Part shown: positions 26,326 through 37,259 of the stretch, one piece after another
Numbering within the stretch: position 1 is the stretch's first letter
Layout of the letters: the number at the start of each line of letters is the position of its first letter
Assembly (NCBI RefSeq): GCF_013466425.1
Contig: NZ_CP059165.1
Coordinates: 5,146,001-5,210,000, forward strand
DNA from: Mycobacterium vicinigordonae
Lineage (GTDB): Bacteria > Actinomycetota > Actinomycetes > Mycobacteriales > Mycobacteriaceae
Direction: 5' to 3'
Length of the DNA stretch: 64,000 nt
The notes under the pieces: model-generated
What the model saw: only the letters and a program-made list of their open reading frames with translations
Database searches by the model: none
What the model was told of the DNA's origin: nothing
Made by a program: the position numbers and the translations under genes

Positions 26326-27588
26326 GTGCGAATCGAGCGGCTCGGCGATCTAGGTGGCGCACCGCAGGTGCTGCGCTCGCTCGGTCGCGCGACCGATCGG
26401 CTCGGGTTTGCCCCTCCGGCAGCACTGACCGGGGAGTGGTTCGGCGCGCTGGCGGTGATCGCACCGACCGTGGAGATAGGCCCCGCGGCGACCGGCGACG
26501 TCTTCACCGCGCCGCTGGGCTTTACCGCACCGCCCGAGGGCCGGCCGGGGCCAGTTGGCGGCGGGTGGATCGGCTACTTGTCCTACCCAGATCCCGGCGC
26601 CGACGGGCTGCCGCACCGGATACCCGAAGCGGCCGGCGGCTGGACCGACTGCGTCCTGCGCCGGGACCGAGACGGGCAGTGGTGGTTCGAAAGCCTCTCC
26701 GGTAGCCGGATGCCCGGCTGGTTGGTCGACGCGCTGGGGGCGCCGGCACCCAGAACGGCACCCTTGTGCCAGATCGAATGGCGGCCCGCGGACCGCTCAG
26801 CACACAAAAATGGTGTGCTGCAGTGCCTGGAGGCGATCGCGGCTGGCGAGGTCTACCAGGCCTGCGTCTGCACCCAGTTCACCGGCACAGTCACCGGTTC
26901 CTCCTTGGATTTCTTCGTTGATGGCGTCGCGCGCACCGCCCCGGCCCGCGCCGCGTACGTCGCTGGGCACTGGGGCGCGGTGGCCTCGCTTTCCCCCGAA
27001 TTGTTCTTACGCCGCCACGGCGACGTCGTGACGTCCAGTCCGATCAAGGGAACACTGCCGCTGGATGCCTGGCCGTCGGCGCTGCGGGCGTCGCCGAAGG
27101 AGGTGGCGGAGAACATCATGATCGTAGATTTGGTTCGTAATGACCTTGGGCGCGTGGCGGTTACTGGCACAGTTACCGTGCCGGAGCTGCTGGTGGTGCG
27201 TCGGGCGCCGGGCGTCTGGCATTTGGTATCGACGGTGTCGGCGCAGGTCCCGTCAGAGTTGCCGGCAGCGTCGCTGCTGGATGCCGCCTTCCCGCCGGCA
27301 TCGGTAACCGGAACTCCTAAACTGCGTGCCCGTCAACTTCTTTCGACATGGGAGCCACATCGTCGTGGAATATATTGCGGCACAATAGGATTGATGTCCC
27401 CTATCGCCGGGTGCGAACTCAACGTCGCGATCCGCACGGTTGAATTCGATGCTACGGGCCGTGCCGTGCTGGGCGTCGGCGGTGGGATCACCGCCGATTC
27501 CGACCCCGAGGCCGAGTGGGCCGAGTGCCTACACAAAGCCGCCCCGGTGGTCGGCCTACCCACCGCCGAGATCAGCCGAGTGAGTTAA
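26326..27588 (+). CDS. pabB: Aminodeoxychorismate synthase component I
   Basis: The 420-residue chorismate-binding enzyme contains the C-terminal catalytic domain signatures: EVYQACVCTQF, LSPELFLR, SSPIKGT, IMIVDLVRNDLGRVA, HLVSTVSAQ and PASVTGTPKLRA. The Lys of PIKGT distinguishes PabB (aminodeoxychorismate synthase, folate pathway) from anthranilate synthases, which have PIAGT. It makes 4-amino-4-deoxychorismate with a separate glutamine amidotransferase subunit that is not encoded here. The GTG at 26326 gives the N-terminal domain VRIERLGDLGG. It is the first gene of the core matching Rv1005c to Rv0990c, in inverted order. Confidence 0.93.
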   Translation: MRIERLGDLGGAPQVLRSLGRATDRLGFAPPAALTGEWFGALAVIAPTVEIGPAATGDVFTAPLGFTAPPEGRPGPVGGGWIGYLSYPDPGADGLPHRIPEAAGGWTDCVLRRDRDGQWWFESLSGSRMPGWLVDALGAPAPRTAPLCQIEWRPADRSAHKNGVLQCLEAIAAGEVYQACVCTQFTGTVTGSSLDFFVDGVARTAPARAAYVAGHWGAVASLSPELFLRRHGDVVTSSPIKGTLPLDAWPSALRASPKEVAENIMIVDLVRNDLGRVAVTGTVTVPELLVVRRAPGVWHLVSTVSAQVPSELPAASLLDAAFPPASVTGTPKLRARQLLSTWEPHRRGIYCGTIGLMSPIAGCELNVAIRTVEFDATGRAVLGVGGGITADSDPEAEWAECLHKAAPVVGLPTAEISRVS

Positions 27589-27738
27589 CTGAGCAAACTT
27601 CTTCGCGACAAAGTCGGGTGAGGTAATTTCGCGGAAAGCCCGCGCCGGTCGCCGGGTGCGCCTAAGCTTGCGCCAGCGGTGTGCCAATCGGCGTGGCGTG
27701 GTGCACATCTGATACGCGAGCGGGGCGAAAGGGCTGTC

Positions 27739-29121
27739 ATGAGAGTTGCCATCGTTGGCGCTGCGGCTGCGGCCGTGTTGGGTGGCGCGCTGGCGGTTGC
27801 GCCGTTGACCATCTCCAACCAGAGCAAGGTGCTTTCCGGCGGCACCTGCACCGCCGGAAAACAATGCGACAAGCTGGCCTCCGTCTTGATGCCTGAAACC
27901 GGCAAGCCAACCGGTCTCGCGATGCCGCAGGCCCCCTCCGTGATCGAAGCCCCGCAAGCAGCCGCCCCTGCCACAGCGCCGCAACCAGCAGCGCCCCAAG
28001 CGGTCGCCTACACCGGGCCCACCGGCGGCTCCGGCGCGCTGCCGGACGCCTCGACCGCCGGCCTGTCTCCGGCTGGCCCGCTGCCCGACGCCGCCACTCT
28101 CTCGCCGGGGTACGGCGCCGTTCCAGATATCTACTCGATCCCCGGTGTGCCGGACCTCTACGGTGTTGCGGGCGGCGTGGCCGGCCTCGCCGGCATCCCA
28201 TACGGCGTGAACGCAGCCGCAGCGGTTGTCAACGGTGTGTTGGGCGTCGGCACCGGCCTGGCCAGCGCGGTGACGACGGGCGCGCTGGCGGTCACCTACG
28301 TGGTGCTGGCCTACAACACGCTGCAGTCCTCGGGCCTGCTCCCGGCAGTCAACACCGGCGCGCAGGGCGGGCTCAGCAACCTGCTGCTGCCGGTCGCCAG
28401 CGCACTTCCCGCGGCGGCGCTGCCGGGTTTGAGCCTGCCCGGACTGCCGAACCTGAACCTGCCCGGCCTGCCCGGCGTCTCGCCGGCCGGCATGATCGGA
28501 CTGGCCGCGGCGGGCGGCCTGCCCGGCGTCAGCCTGCCCGCGCTGCCGGGCGTATCGCCGGCAAACCTGATGTCGCTGGCCGCCAGCGGACTTCCGGGGC
28601 TGCCGGGCGTTTCGCCGACCGACTTGCTTGCCCTGGCTTCCGCCGGAGGCATTCCCGGACTTCCCGCCCTGTCCGGAGTGAACCCAGCCGTGTTGTCGGC
28701 CGCGCTGCCGGCGTTGACCGCAGGAATCCCGGGTCTACCGGCGATCCCCGGCGTGGACCCGACCATGCTGGCCGCCGCACTGCCCGCCCTAGCCAGCGCC
28801 CTGCCAGCGGTGAATCCGGCGATGTTGGCCCAGGCGCTGCCCGCCCTGGCCGGCGGCGCCCTGCCCGGCGTCGACCCCGCTCTGCTGGCTGCCGCGCTGC
28901 CGGCCCTGTTGGCCGGCGGCCCGGCGCTGCACGGCGTGGACCCGGCCGCGTTGGCCGCCGCACTGCCGGCGATGCTGGCCGCCGCCGGCGTGCCGACCGG
29001 CTTGCCCGGATTGCCTGGGCTGCCCGGGTTGCCGGCACCCCCGGCGTTGCCGCCGCTGCCTGCCCTGCCCGGTCCGCCGCCGCACCCCCCGCTGTGCGTG
29101 CCGATGGGGCCGTGCATCTGA
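27739..29121 (+). CDS. Secreted/membrane Pro-Gly-Leu repeat protein (Rv1004c type)
   Basis: The 460-residue protein has an N-terminal hydrophobic segment, MRVAIVGAAAAAVLGGALAV, that looks like a signal peptide or anchor. A Pro/Ala-rich linker and a second hydrophobic segment around residues 165-210 follow. From about residue 225 the chain is a degenerate repeat built on LPGLPGVSP and ALPALxxGxPGVDP-like units, ending in a Pro-rich tail with two Cys near the C-terminus. The position next to pabB and rsmI matches M. tuberculosis Rv1004c, a conserved hypothetical. No enzymatic motif is visible; a structural cell-envelope role is possible. I chose the ATG at 27739 because it begins the signal-like segment. 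Confidence 0.8.
   Translation: MRVAIVGAAAAAVLGGALAVAPLTISNQSKVLSGGTCTAGKQCDKLASVLMPETGKPTGLAMPQAPSVIEAPQAAAPATAPQPAAPQAVAYTGPTGGSGALPDASTAGLSPAGPLPDAATLSPGYGAVPDIYSIPGVPDLYGVAGGVAGLAGIPYGVNAAAAVVNGVLGVGTGLASAVTTGALAVTYVVLAYNTLQSSGLLPAVNTGAQGGLSNLLLPVASALPAAALPGLSLPGLPNLNLPGLPGVSPAGMIGLAAAGGLPGVSLPALPGVSPANLMSLAASGLPGLPGVSPTDLLALASAGGIPGLPALSGVNPAVLSAALPALTAGIPGLPAIPGVDPTMLAAALPALASALPAVNPAMLAQALPALAGGALPGVDPALLAAALPALLAGGPALHGVDPAALAAALPAMLAAAGVPTGLPGLPGLPGLPAPPALPPLPALPGPPPHPPLCVPMGPCI
28410..29080 (+). repeat. Degenerate Pro-Gly-Leu coding repeats
   Basis: Within the Rv1004c-type gene, about a dozen imperfect units of roughly 45-66 bases encode variants of LPGLPGVSP and LAAALPALA. The bases have diverged less than random but no two units are exact copies. 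Boundaries are approximate. Confidence 0.6.
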
Positions 29122-29131
29122 CCCGACGGGA

Positions 29132-29995
29132 TTATTCGTCGCCCGACGAATCACGCCGCGACTTCAGCACCGCCTCATAGAGTTGGCGCGAGCGCACCTC
29201 CGGGTAACCCGCCGCTACATGACTGCACGCGTCTTTGACGCGGATGCCGCCTTCGACGAGGTTCTCCACCTCCGCAACCAGGTCGGTCACCAACGTGGAT
29301 AGGTCCGCACGCGGGGTGGCACCGGACAGCACGACGGTGATCTCGCCAAGCACACCTTCAGCCGCCCAGTCGGCCAGCTCGTCGAGTGGTCCGCGCACCA
29401 CTTCCTCGTGCACCTTGGTCAGCTCCCGGCAGATCGCGGCCTGACGAGCCCCGCCGAGCTGGTCGACCGCGTCGCGCAAGCAGGCGGCCAGACGTCGGGG
29501 GGATTCGAAGAACACGCAGGTGCGGCGCTCCTCGGCCAACGAAGCTAGCCAGGACCGGCGGGCCGCGCCCTTGCGTGGGGCGAAACCTTCGAAGCAGAAC
29601 TTCTCCGCCGGTAGCCCGGAAACCACCAGCGCGGTCGTTACCGCCGACGGACCGGGCAGGCAGTGCACCGGCAACCCGGCCTCGATGCACGCCGTCGTCA
29701 GCCGGTAGCCCGGGTCGCTGATGATCGGCATGCCGGCGTCGCTGACCACCAACACCGTTGCCCCAGAGCCGATCGCCTCGAGCAGGGCGGCGACCCGGGT
29801 AGCCTCCACCCGGTCGAACAAGCTGAGCACGCGGCCGCCGATCGTCACGTCGAGTGCCTTGGCGAGGTTGCGCACCCGCCGGGTGTCCTCGGCGGCGACC
29901 ACGTCTGCGTCTGCCAGCGCTTCGATCAGGCGGGGCGATGCATCCGTTGGCTGGCCCAGCGGGGTCGCGGCGAGCAACAGGCGGCCGGTAGTCAC
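29132..29995 (-). CDS. rsmI: 16S rRNA (cytidine(1402)-2'-O)-methyltransferase
   Basis: The 287-residue tetrapyrrole-methylase-fold protein has the RsmI motifs GRLLLAATPLGQ at the N-terminus (family PIGN form changed to ATPLGQ), AEDTRRVRNLAKAL, VLVVSDAGMPIISDPGYRL, PGPSAVTTALVVSGLP, FEGFAPRKGAARR, and VFFESPRRL. RsmI 2'-O-methylates C1402 in the ribosome P site. I chose the GTG at 29995 because it gives the normal N-terminus; the longer frame to 30055 runs into pmt. It is convergent with the repeat-protein gene and divergent from pmt with only 25 bases between start codons, so both transcripts may be leaderless or have overlapping promoters. Confidence 0.95.
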   Translation of the reverse strand: MTTGRLLLAATPLGQPTDASPRLIEALADADVVAAEDTRRVRNLAKALDVTIGGRVLSLFDRVEATRVAALLEAIGSGATVLVVSDAGMPIISDPGYRLTTACIEAGLPVHCLPGPSAVTTALVVSGLPAEKFCFEGFAPRKGAARRSWLASLAEERRTCVFFESPRRLAACLRDAVDQLGGARQAAICRELTKVHEEVVRGPLDELADWAAEGVLGEITVVLSGATPRADLSTLVTDLVAEVENLVEGGIRVKDACSHVAAGYPEVRSRQLYEAVLKSRRDSSGDE

Positions 29996-30020
29996 GACCG
30001 ACAGCCTACGATCGACACCG

Positions 30021-31613
30021 ATGACTGCCCCGCCCCGAGAAACCTCTGTCTGCAACGAGGACCCCGCCGAGGACGGGACTTTTCACCGCGCGTCGACCCG
30101 CCCAGCCGCCACTGTGAGCCCGGCGCCACTGCTGCCCGCCGCCGACTTCGGCCCCACCGACCGGATGCGGGGCTGGGTCACCACAGCGGTCATCACTTTG
30201 CTCGCCGCGCTGACCCGGTTCCTGAACCTGGGCTCGCCGACCGACGCCGGCACCCCGATCTTTGACGAGAAGCATTACGCGCCGCAGGCCTGGCAGATGC
30301 TCGGAAACCATGGGGTGGAAGATAATCCGGGCTTCGGGTTGGTGGTGCACCCGCCGGTCGGCAAACAGATGATCGCGATCGGCGAGGCAGTGTTCGGCTA
30401 CAGCGGAGTCGGCTGGCGGTTCACCGGCGCTTTGCTGGGTGTACTGCTGGTCGCGCTGGTGACCCGCATCGTCCGGCGTATCAGCCGCTCCACGCTGGTT
30501 GGCGCGATCGCCGGGATTCTGGTGATCTGCGACGGTGTCAGCTTCGTCACCGCACGGACCGCGCTGCTAGACGGATTCCTGACGTTCTTCGTGGTCGCCG
30601 CGTTCGGGGCGTTGATCGTCGACCGCGACCAGGTCCGACAACGCATGCATGTCGCGTTCACCGAAGGACGCTGCGCCGCGACGGTGTGGGGTCCCCGGCT
30701 GGGGGTGCGCTGGTGGCGGTTCGGTGCCGGGGTGCTGCTGGGGCTGGCCTTCGGGACGAAGTGGTCGGGACTGTACTTCATGGCCTTCTTCGGTCTCATG
30801 TCGCTGGCCTTCGACGCGGCGGCCCGCCGCCAATACCAAGTACCGCGGCCCTGGCTGGGCACACTGCGCCGCGACGTCTTGCCCACCACCTACGCGCTGC
30901 TGGTCATCCCGTTCGCCGTCTACCTGGCCAGCTACGCGGGGTGGTTCGCTTCCGAGACCGCGATCGACCGGCACCAGGTCGGCCAGACGATCGGCCCGGA
31001 CAGCGTCGTCCCGCTGCCCGACGCGATCCGCTCGCTGTGGTGGTACACCACCAAGGCGTTCCACTTCCACGCCACGCTGACCAATGCCGCAGGCAACTAC
31101 CACCCCTGGGAGTCCAAGCCGTGGAGCTGGCCGATGTCGCTGCGGCCCGTGCTGTACGCCATCGACCAGAACAACGTTCCCGGCTGCGGCGCGCAATCGT
31201 GCGTCAAGGCCGTGATGTTGGTGGGAACCCCGGCGATGTGGTGGCTCGCGGTGCCGGTGCTGCTCTACACGTCGTGGCGGATGTTCGTGCGACGCGACTG
31301 GCGCTACGCGGTGGTGTGGGTGGGCTACTGCGCGGGCTGGCTGCCGTGGTTCGCCGACATCGATCGACAGATGTACTTCTTCTACGCGGCGACCATGGGC
31401 CCGTTCCTGGTGATGGCGATCGCGTTGATCCTCGGCGACATCCTGCACCAGCCGCGCCAAAACAAGGAGCGCCGCACGCTCGGCTTGATTCTGGTCAGTT
31501 GTTATGTGGCGCTGGTGGTGACGAATTTCGCCTGGCTGTTTCCGGTGCTGACCGGACTGCCGATCTCCCAGCAGACCTGGGACATGGAGATCTGGCTGCC
31601 CAGCTGGCGATAG
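30021..31613 (+). CDS. pmt: Protein O-mannosyltransferase
   Basis: The 530-residue GT39-family membrane enzyme has about 11 helices. The first outside loop contains PIFDEKHYAPQAW, with the Asp-Glu pair needed for catalysis, and HPPVGKQMIAIGE follows. FHFHATLTNAAGNYHPWESKPWSWP is in the large loop and matches actinobacterial Pmt (quoted here in two pieces: FHFHATLTNAAGNYHP and WESKPWSWP). Pmt transfers mannose from polyprenyl-phospho-mannose to Ser/Thr of secreted proteins, after Sec translocation. It corresponds to Rv1002c. The start is an ATG at 30021. Confidence 0.95.
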   Translation: MTAPPRETSVCNEDPAEDGTFHRASTRPAATVSPAPLLPAADFGPTDRMRGWVTTAVITLLAALTRFLNLGSPTDAGTPIFDEKHYAPQAWQMLGNHGVEDNPGFGLVVHPPVGKQMIAIGEAVFGYSGVGWRFTGALLGVLLVALVTRIVRRISRSTLVGAIAGILVICDGVSFVTARTALLDGFLTFFVVAAFGALIVDRDQVRQRMHVAFTEGRCAATVWGPRLGVRWWRFGAGVLLGLAFGTKWSGLYFMAFFGLMSLAFDAAARRQYQVPRPWLGTLRRDVLPTTYALLVIPFAVYLASYAGWFASETAIDRHQVGQTIGPDSVVPLPDAIRSLWWYTTKAFHFHATLTNAAGNYHPWESKPWSWPMSLRPVLYAIDQNNVPGCGAQSCVKAVMLVGTPAMWWLAVPVLLYTSWRMFVRRDWRYAVVWVGYCAGWLPWFADIDRQMYFFYAATMGPFLVMAIALILGDILHQPRQNKERRTLGLILVSCYVALVVTNFAWLFPVLTGLPISQQTWDMEIWLPSWR

Positions 31614-31655
31614 CCGACCACCCTCCGCGCGTCAAGCGTCAGGCCAGCGCGACTT

Positions 31656-31670
31656 CCGGCGCTGCGCCGG
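31656..31670. terminator. GC hairpin between convergent pmt and arcA
   Basis: CCGGCG, loop CTG, CGCCGG: a perfect 6-bp stem in the 66-bp gap between convergent genes. A short GCCCTGGTTT sequence follows. It is a plausible bidirectional terminator. Confidence 0.4.
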
Positions 31671-31679
31671 GCCCTGGTT

Positions 31680-32888
31680 TCACAACAGATCGCGGCTCGC
31701 GGGGCAGGTCATGCAGCGCGGACCGCCGCGCCCGGTGCCCAATTCAGAGCCGGCGATGGTAAGCACTTCGATGCCGGCATCCTGTAGCCGGGCGTTGGTC
31801 TGCACGTTGCGCTCGTAAGCGACCACTACGCCGGGCGCCAACGCCAGAGTGTTGTTGCCGTCGTCCCACTGCTCACGCGCGGCGACGACGGGATCGCGGC
31901 CGGTGTCGATCACCCGCAGCTTGTCCAGGCCCATCGCCGCGGCGGCCGCCGCCACGAACGGGGCCTCGTCGCTGATCGTCACGCCGCCGGGGGTGCGCGC
32001 GATGGTGAACGCCGACAGCGTCTCGACGACGTTGGCGTACATCACCATCGCGTCGACGTCGACCATCGTGCACACCGTGTCCAGATGCATCTGTGCGCGC
32101 TGCTGGGCGATCGGCACCGCCAGCACGGTGTGCGCCAGATCGTCGTCGAAAAGACTGCGCGCCAATGCCTCCGCACCGGCCGGGGTGGTCCGCTCCCCCA
32201 CCCCGACGGCGATCACACCCGGGGCGAGCAACAGCACGTCGCCGCCCTCGACGGGCGCGGTGCGCGATTCGTAGGCTCGCCGCACACCGGTGAACCGCGG
32301 GTGGTGGGCGTAGACAATGTCGGTCAGCGAAGCCTCGCGCACCCGCGCGCGCAGCGCCAGCGACGGGATCACCACCCGCGGACCTATCCAGATCGATGAG
32401 TCGCGGGTGAATACCAGGTTGGGCAGTGGGTCGATCACGAAGTCCGACTCGTGGTGCATCCGCAACACCAGTGACACGTCGGTGCGGGCCGTTGCCGGCA
32501 GCTCCTCGAATGTCATACCGGCGGTTAGCACCCGCGCCAGCGGCGCCGGTTCCAGTCCGCGCAGATGGGCTGAAACCGATTGTGCCAGCGGCATTCCCAG
32601 CCGCCGCGCGTCGACGGCCGCGGCCACCCCCTGCATCCGGGCCGCCCCGCTGTGCTGCAGCGCCTCGGTCAGCAACTCGGAGAGCAGCAGCACCTCCACC
32701 CCGCGAGACCGCAGCAGCGCGGCGAACTCGTCATGCTCGTCCTGGGCGCGTGACACCCACGGCAGCGCGTCGAACAGCAGCTGGTCGTTGTTGCGCGGGT
32801 TGAGCCGGCGCAGTTCGTCGCCGGGGCGATGCAGGATCGCGACCTGTAGCTCGCCCACCTCGGAATTAATCCCTAGCTCGACACCCAC
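31680..32888 (-). CDS. arcA: Arginine deiminase
   Basis: The 402-residue product matches the family length. Features are [21 protein letters not shown] at the start (in two parts), [31 protein letters not shown] with the substrate-binding Glu-Gly-Gly-Asp, and GGPRCMTCP near the C-terminus, whose first Cys is the catalytic nucleophile. It hydrolyses L-arginine to citrulline and ammonia. No ornithine carbamoyltransferase, carbamate kinase or antiporter lies nearby, as in M. tuberculosis where arcA is also alone. I chose the GTG at 32888, which gives VGVELG; the ORF could extend to 32936. Confidence 0.94.
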   Translation of the reverse strand: MGVELGINSEVGELQVAILHRPGDELRRLNPRNNDQLLFDALPWVSRAQDEHDEFAALLRSRGVEVLLLSELLTEALQHSGAARMQGVAAAVDARRLGMPLAQSVSAHLRGLEPAPLARVLTAGMTFEELPATARTDVSLVLRMHHESDFVIDPLPNLVFTRDSSIWIGPRVVIPSLALRARVREASLTDIVYAHHPRFTGVRRAYESRTAPVEGGDVLLLAPGVIAVGVGERTTPAGAEALARSLFDDDLAHTVLAVPIAQQRAQMHLDTVCTMVDVDAMVMYANVVETLSAFTIARTPGGVTISDEAPFVAAAAAAMGLDKLRVIDTGRDPVVAAREQWDDGNNTLALAPGVVVAYERNVQTNARLQDAGIEVLTIAGSELGTGRGGPRCMTCPASRDLL

Positions 32889-32968
32889 GCCACAAACCGT
32901 AGCGGCGGCTGGGGCCTCTGGCGCGTCACGCACCAAGCTATCGAACTGATGTGCGATAGACTCGCCGC

Positions 32969-33565
32969 GTGGCGATCGCGGTTCAGGGCTCGCTATTCGA
33001 GCACAACGAACGTCGGTATCTCGGCGACGGCGCCTTCCTCGACGTCCGAGCGAACTGGCTGCGAGACTGCGACGACCTGCTCGGCGAACTGCTGCGGATC
33101 GTTCCCTGGCGCGCCGAACGCCGCCAGATGTACGACCGGGTGGTAAACGTGCCGCGACTGGTGAGTTTCCACGACCTCAGCATCGAAGATCCCCCACATC
33201 CGCAGCTGGCGCGAATCCGTCGGCGACTCAACGACATCTACGCCGGTGAGTTGGGCGAACCATTCACCACCGTCGGATTGTGCTGCTACCGAGACGGCTC
33301 CGACAGTGTGGCCTGGCACGGGGACACCATTGGTCGCAGCAGCTCACAGGACACCATGGTCGCGATCGTCAGCCTGGGCGCCACCCGCACCTTCGCCATG
33401 CGGCGGCGCGGTGGTGGCCACTCGTTGCGGTTGCCGCTGGCCCACGGTGATCTGCTGGTGATGGGCGGTTCCTGCCAACGCACTTGGGAGCATTCGGTTC
33501 CCAAGACGTCGGCGGCCGCAGGACCGCGGGTCAGCATCCAATTCCGGCCGCGCGACGTGCGCTAG
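32969..33565 (+). CDS. AlkB-like 2-oxoglutarate/Fe(II)-dependent dioxygenase
   Basis: The 198-residue protein has the core iron-binding residues of AlkB dioxygenases: AWHGDTIG gives the HxD, and WEHSVPK gives the distal His. RVSIQFR supplies the two Arg that bind 2-oxoglutarate. AlkB family members remove alkyl groups from DNA or RNA bases. It corresponds to Rv1000c by position. The start is a GTG at 32969; it is divergent from arcA with 80 bases between the start codons, and convergent with the DUF5642 lipoprotein gene 17 bases downstream. Confidence 0.88.
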   Translation: MAIAVQGSLFEHNERRYLGDGAFLDVRANWLRDCDDLLGELLRIVPWRAERRQMYDRVVNVPRLVSFHDLSIEDPPHPQLARIRRRLNDIYAGELGEPFTTVGLCCYRDGSDSVAWHGDTIGRSSSQDTMVAIVSLGATRTFAMRRRGGGHSLRLPLAHGDLLVMGGSCQRTWEHSVPKTSAAAGPRVSIQFRPRDVR

Positions 33566-33582
33566 GTTGGCCCGCCGCGCGA

Positions 33583-34242
33583 CTAGCTGCGGACCGCAGC
33601 CACCGCCTTGACCAGCAGGTCGCGAGCGCGCTGCGTGTCGACCTTGGCGACCGGTTGGCCGGGTATCACCAGCGGGTTGGCGATCACGATCACCTGGTAG
33701 TCGCCGAACTGCGCGGAGTAGTCGTACAGCTCGCCGGTGTGCGCCGCGCCGTCCACCAGTGCCTGCAGCACGCGGTGGATGCCCTGGGTGTGCACACCGT
33801 CGATGTGCGGCGCCTCTACCACTTCAATACCGCCGCGGACCTGCGCACCGGCGAAGCCCACCTTGGTGCAGTCTTTTCCCGGATCGTTGACCGGCAGCGC
33901 CTGGGAGGTCTCCACCGCAATCGCCACGAATCGGTTGCCGTTGCCCTCGGCCGAAATTGCGGCCATGTTGCCCTCCAGACCGGGCGGCATGTCCGGCCCG
34001 ACCGCCGTCTTGGCGCAGCCCGCCGGGTCGAAGCTCAGGCCTTCCGGGAGTTTGCGGGCGGCGAAGAACTGCGGGTCGATGGCGCGTGGGGTGACATTGG
34101 TGACCTTGAATTCCGGACCGAAACTGGATTTCACCTCGCTGATCTTGGCGATGTCGACCTTGGCGGGCTGGGAGGCGTGCGTGCCGCCGGAGCAGCCCAC
34201 GAGCACACACACCGATCCGACTGCGAGCGACACCCTGACCAT
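33583..34242 (-). CDS. DUF5642-type lipoprotein, copy 1 (Rv0999-like)
   Basis: The 219-residue protein begins MVRVSLAVGSVCVLVGCSGG, a clear lipoprotein signal with the lipobox VLVGC. The mature part has VEAPHIDGVHTQGIHRVLQA and ends QRARDLLVKAVAAVRS. The APHIDG...L(V/V)DG... and D-L-L-V-K-x-V motifs recur in the next gene, so the two are paralogues. Function is unknown; the family is restricted to mycobacteria as far as I know. The ATG at 34242 is placed by the signal peptide. The two genes are separated by 28 bases. Confidence 0.8.
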   Translation of the reverse strand: MVRVSLAVGSVCVLVGCSGGTHASQPAKVDIAKISEVKSSFGPEFKVTNVTPRAIDPQFFAARKLPEGLSFDPAGCAKTAVGPDMPPGLEGNMAAISAEGNGNRFVAIAVETSQALPVNDPGKDCTKVGFAGAQVRGGIEVVEAPHIDGVHTQGIHRVLQALVDGAAHTGELYDYSAQFGDYQVIVIANPLVIPGQPVAKVDTQRARDLLVKAVAAVRS

Positions 34243-34270
34243 CGTCGCCAATCTACCGAACCCAGAATGC

Positions 34271-34951
34271 TCAGCCGCGTAACGTCGATACCGTTTTGAC
34301 CAGTAGATCCGCGGCATATTGCGGCGGCAGCGGCGGCAGCATGGAGCCCGGGTCGGTGGTCAGCGAGGTGAATACGTAGTAGGCGCCTAGATACGCAACG
34401 AATGTGTATGCTCGCGAATCGATTTCGCTGCCCGATTCGACTGCGGCGCGGATGTCGGCCACCATTGCGCACGTGTCCGCACCATCGATGTGCGGGGCGT
34501 CGACCAGACCAACGCTCACCAGCGTGCGCCCGGCGGACAGATCCCAGTGCGCGCAGGCCGTCTGCACGTTGCGGTCCAGCTTCGCCAGGCCCCCGGACAT
34601 CGTCACGACCACCGAGTCGACGATGCCGCCCGGTCCGGACGCGGACACGCCCTGCGCGTTCGGCTGGTGACCGTTACCCGGATCTGCCAGGGCCAGACAC
34701 GGCGGCGGGTTCGCCGCGGTATCGCCGCCCAATCCCCAGAGGGCCTTCGGCGACGCGGCGCGGGCGGTGTTGCTCACCTCATAGCCCGCGGGCAGTTCGC
34801 GGGCGACCCGCCTGATATTGCCCGGGTTGACGACCGCGCCGGGCGGGCGACTTGACGTGGGTGCCGACAACGAGGCGGGTGCCGTCGTGGGCTGCTGCTG
34901 GGCGCAGGCGGTCAGCAGGGCCACCGCAAGGCCGATGCATACGCGCCGCAT
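34271..34951 (-). CDS. DUF5642-type lipoprotein, copy 2
   Basis: This 226-residue protein begins MRRVCIGLAVALLTACAQQQ, a lipoprotein signal with the lipobox LLTAC. It shares VDAPHIDGADTC, a central A-C-A-H-W-D-L region and the end ADLLVKTVSTLRG with the preceding paralogue. A further ATG at 34966 would add five residues. M. tuberculosis has one such gene here (Rv0999) in my memory, so this is a tandem duplication or the loss of one copy elsewhere. Function unknown; likely cell-envelope located. Confidence 0.75.
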   Translation of the reverse strand: MRRVCIGLAVALLTACAQQQPTTAPASLSAPTSSRPPGAVVNPGNIRRVARELPAGYEVSNTARAASPKALWGLGGDTAANPPPCLALADPGNGHQPNAQGVSASGPGGIVDSVVVTMSGGLAKLDRNVQTACAHWDLSAGRTLVSVGLVDAPHIDGADTCAMVADIRAAVESGSEIDSRAYTFVAYLGAYYVFTSLTTDPGSMLPPLPPQYAADLLVKTVSTLRG

Positions 34952-34990
34952 GATCGTTGATATCACGGCGGGCGGGTTTGGTCGGGGAGC

Positions 34991-36817
<1,827 letters not shown>

Positions 36818-36818
<1 letters not shown>

Positions 36819-36831
36819 GGTCCCGAGACCT
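36818..36831. terminator. Short hairpin between convergent genes
   Basis: AGGTC, loop CCGA, GACCT: a 5-bp stem that spans the 12-bp gap and touches both stop codons. It is short, so terminator function is only a suggestion. Confidence 0.3.
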
Positions 36832-37082
36832 TAAGAGGCGGCGGCCGCGCAGATGCCGAACAACCGAACTACGGGCGTGCCCGCTTCGTAGTCCAACGTC
36901 GCCGCGCCGTCCGACGTCAGGGTGACCATCGGCGGCTGTCCGTCGCGCTGCGACACCTGAATACTGTCCACCTGAAAAAGACGGAACTTGCCGCCGGTGC
37001 GGGCGGCATCGGGGATTGCGAGTGAGTATCCCGGCTCGACGGCTTCAACGGGAATCTTCTGCAGGTAGTACTGGGTGCTCAT
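36831..37082 (-). CDS. Small conserved-looking hypothetical protein
   Basis: The 83-residue product begins MSTQYYLQKIPVEAVEPG and ends VVRLFGICAAAAS. The middle alternates beta-strand-like segments (FRLFQVDSIQVS; MVTLTSDGAATL), so a small beta-rich domain is likely. I chose the ATG at 37082; the frame is open to 37112. No family is recognised. It is convergent with the methyltransferase, separated by 12 bases, and is divergent from the next gene. Confidence 0.55.
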   Translation of the reverse strand: MSTQYYLQKIPVEAVEPGYSLAIPDAARTGGKFRLFQVDSIQVSQRDGQPPMVTLTSDGAATLDYEAGTPVVRLFGICAAAAS

Positions 37083-37259
37083 TCCGTCGACTTTAGAGAC
37101 GTTGCCGGACACAATTCGACACAGAAACGCGATCTCAGCGAATGTTCAGCTGAATTTTGGACGTTCATCAGGCTGTAGGGCGGATCGCCGTCCGGGGCGG
37201 TGACTGAGGGCCGGCGGGACCAGTAGCGTTTGATTCATGGTCGACGGTTGGAGTGTTAG

